Below are positions 63,519-64,000 of a stretch of DNA of 64,000 nt, piece after piece; positions within the stretch are counted from its first letter, which is position 1; each line of letters begins with the position of its first letter. The notes beneath the pieces were generated by a model. That model saw only the letters and a program-made list of their open reading frames with translations. It had not been told where the DNA came from and did not search any database. Origin of the DNA: Amorphochlora amoebiformis (lineage: Eukaryota; Cercozoa; Chlorarachniophyceae); NCBI GenBank assembly GCA_054601695.1, contig BAAHQB010000067.1, positions 496,001-560,000 of the forward strand, given 5' to 3'. A program made the translations under genes and the position numbers.

Positions 63519-63879
63519 CTACTATTTTCCAACATGACAATAATGCCAGCAATCACTTCGATAAAAGATGTTTGTGCATCTGTTTCTATGCATATATATA
63601 TATATTATATTTCTGCATATATATACATATACATTTAAATGTCTGTTCATACCTGTCACATATATCGCTAGCAACACTCTAACCCTTACTATACTAAGCC
63701 TAACCTAATCTAACCCTAACCCTAACCCTAGCCCTAAGCCTAACCCTAACCCTAACTCTAACCCTAACTCTAACCCTAACCCTAACCCTAACCCTAACCC
63801 CAACCCTAAACCCCACATTAACTAACCGTAGGTTCTGAAAGTAATTCGCTACCTCTACAAAGACAACCTGGAGAAACTC
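61313..63879 (+). CDS. unrecognised exons, possible continuation of the preceding gene
   Basis: Exon 61313-61398 reads [18 protein letters not shown] then [10 protein letters not shown] and joins 61899-61929 ([10 protein letters not shown]) in phase 0. Exon 62511-62578 reads [17 protein letters not shown] then TPNRHP and ends CACCC|GTAACA. Exon 63832-63879 reads [16 protein letters not shown] and ends CTC|GTGACA. The junctions 61929 to 62511 and 62578 to 63832 do not match in phase, so exons are missing. All four look coding and have good splice signals, but I recognise no family. They may belong with the 51185-58085 gene or be a second gene that leaves the window on the right. Confidence 0.45.
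62580..63070 (+). repeat. interstitial telomeric block, CCCTAA
   Basis: Starts at the donor of exon 62511-62578 with about nine perfect units and continues with mixed units. The segment TCCTAACGT.CGTTG.TTATCCTATAATCC appears twice (about 62822 and 62895), a local duplication. Confidence 0.93.
63690..63820 (+). repeat. interstitial telomeric block before exon 63832-63879
   Basis: CCCTAA and CTCTAA units end about 10 bp before the acceptor AACCGTAG. Confidence 0.93.
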
Positions 63880-63888
63880 GTGACATAT

Positions 63889-64000
63889 AACGCTAACCCT
63901 AACCCTAACGCTAACCCTAACCCTAACCCTAACCCTAACCCTAACCCTAACCCTAACCCTAACTCTAACTCTAACCATAATCCTAACCCTAACCCTAACC
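63889..64000 (+). repeat. interstitial telomeric block at the right window edge
   Basis: Near-perfect CCCTAA from 63894 to the window end, starting about 10 bp after the donor of exon 63832-63879. It may continue beyond the window; nothing here shows that it is the chromosome end. Confidence 0.9.

Noticed and set aside
63889-64000. Right-edge CCCTAA array as a chromosome end
   Set aside because: Similar arrays occur throughout the window and coding exons lie next to it; orientation and position give no proof of a terminus.

Overview
This window is nuclear DNA of a eukaryote, probably a unicellular protist or alga; I cannot name the lineage. Roughly half of it is (TA)n microsatellite. It also carries many interstitial TTAGGG/CCCTAA arrays, CT/GA tracts, minisatellites, two copies of a tRNA-derived SINE and one probable solo LTR. 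I found no rRNA, functional tRNA, CRISPR array or bacterial-style operon. Long open frames of alternating I/Y, R/E or N/P residues are translated microsatellites, not genes.

Real coding sequence is broken into very small exons (about 18-345 nt, mostly 30-100) separated by GT-AG introns that are short or inflated with TA repeats. I rebuilt gene models by hand from splice sites, matching intron phase and protein-like translations. Exons below are predictions without RNA support.

Layout: (1) 1144-2643, minus strand, a CDCA7-like zinc-finger protein (zf-4CXXC_R1), running off the left edge. (2) 3247-13236, plus strand, an F-box protein in about 17 exons, divergent from gene 1. (3) 15783-17435, plus strand, a few coding-like exons, possibly a Tctex1-type dynein light chain (weak). 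(4) 18196-30730, minus strand, a chromatin-reader protein whose predicted exons encode a PHD finger, then a CW zinc finger, then a complete ARID domain and an S/P-rich tail; its 5' end is unresolved. (5) 32332-50237, plus strand, a MIR-domain protein resembling the N-terminal region of IP3 receptors, with a predicted stop but no channel region. (6) 51185-63879, plus strand, one or two unrecognised genes, one exon carrying a YxxxxL-phi motif like those that bind eIF4E.

Genes 1 and 4 are both chromatin factors. CDCA7 proteins help maintain CpG methylation through HELLS in animals; PHD and CW fingers read histone H3 tails and ARID binds DNA.

The strongest unexplained pattern is repeated copying of exon edges. 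Beside many exons the neighbouring intron holds one to about a dozen diverged copies of the splice site plus the adjoining exon end, usually spaced by TA repeats. It occurs in genes 2, 4, 5 and 6 and is most extreme at 54100-55705.
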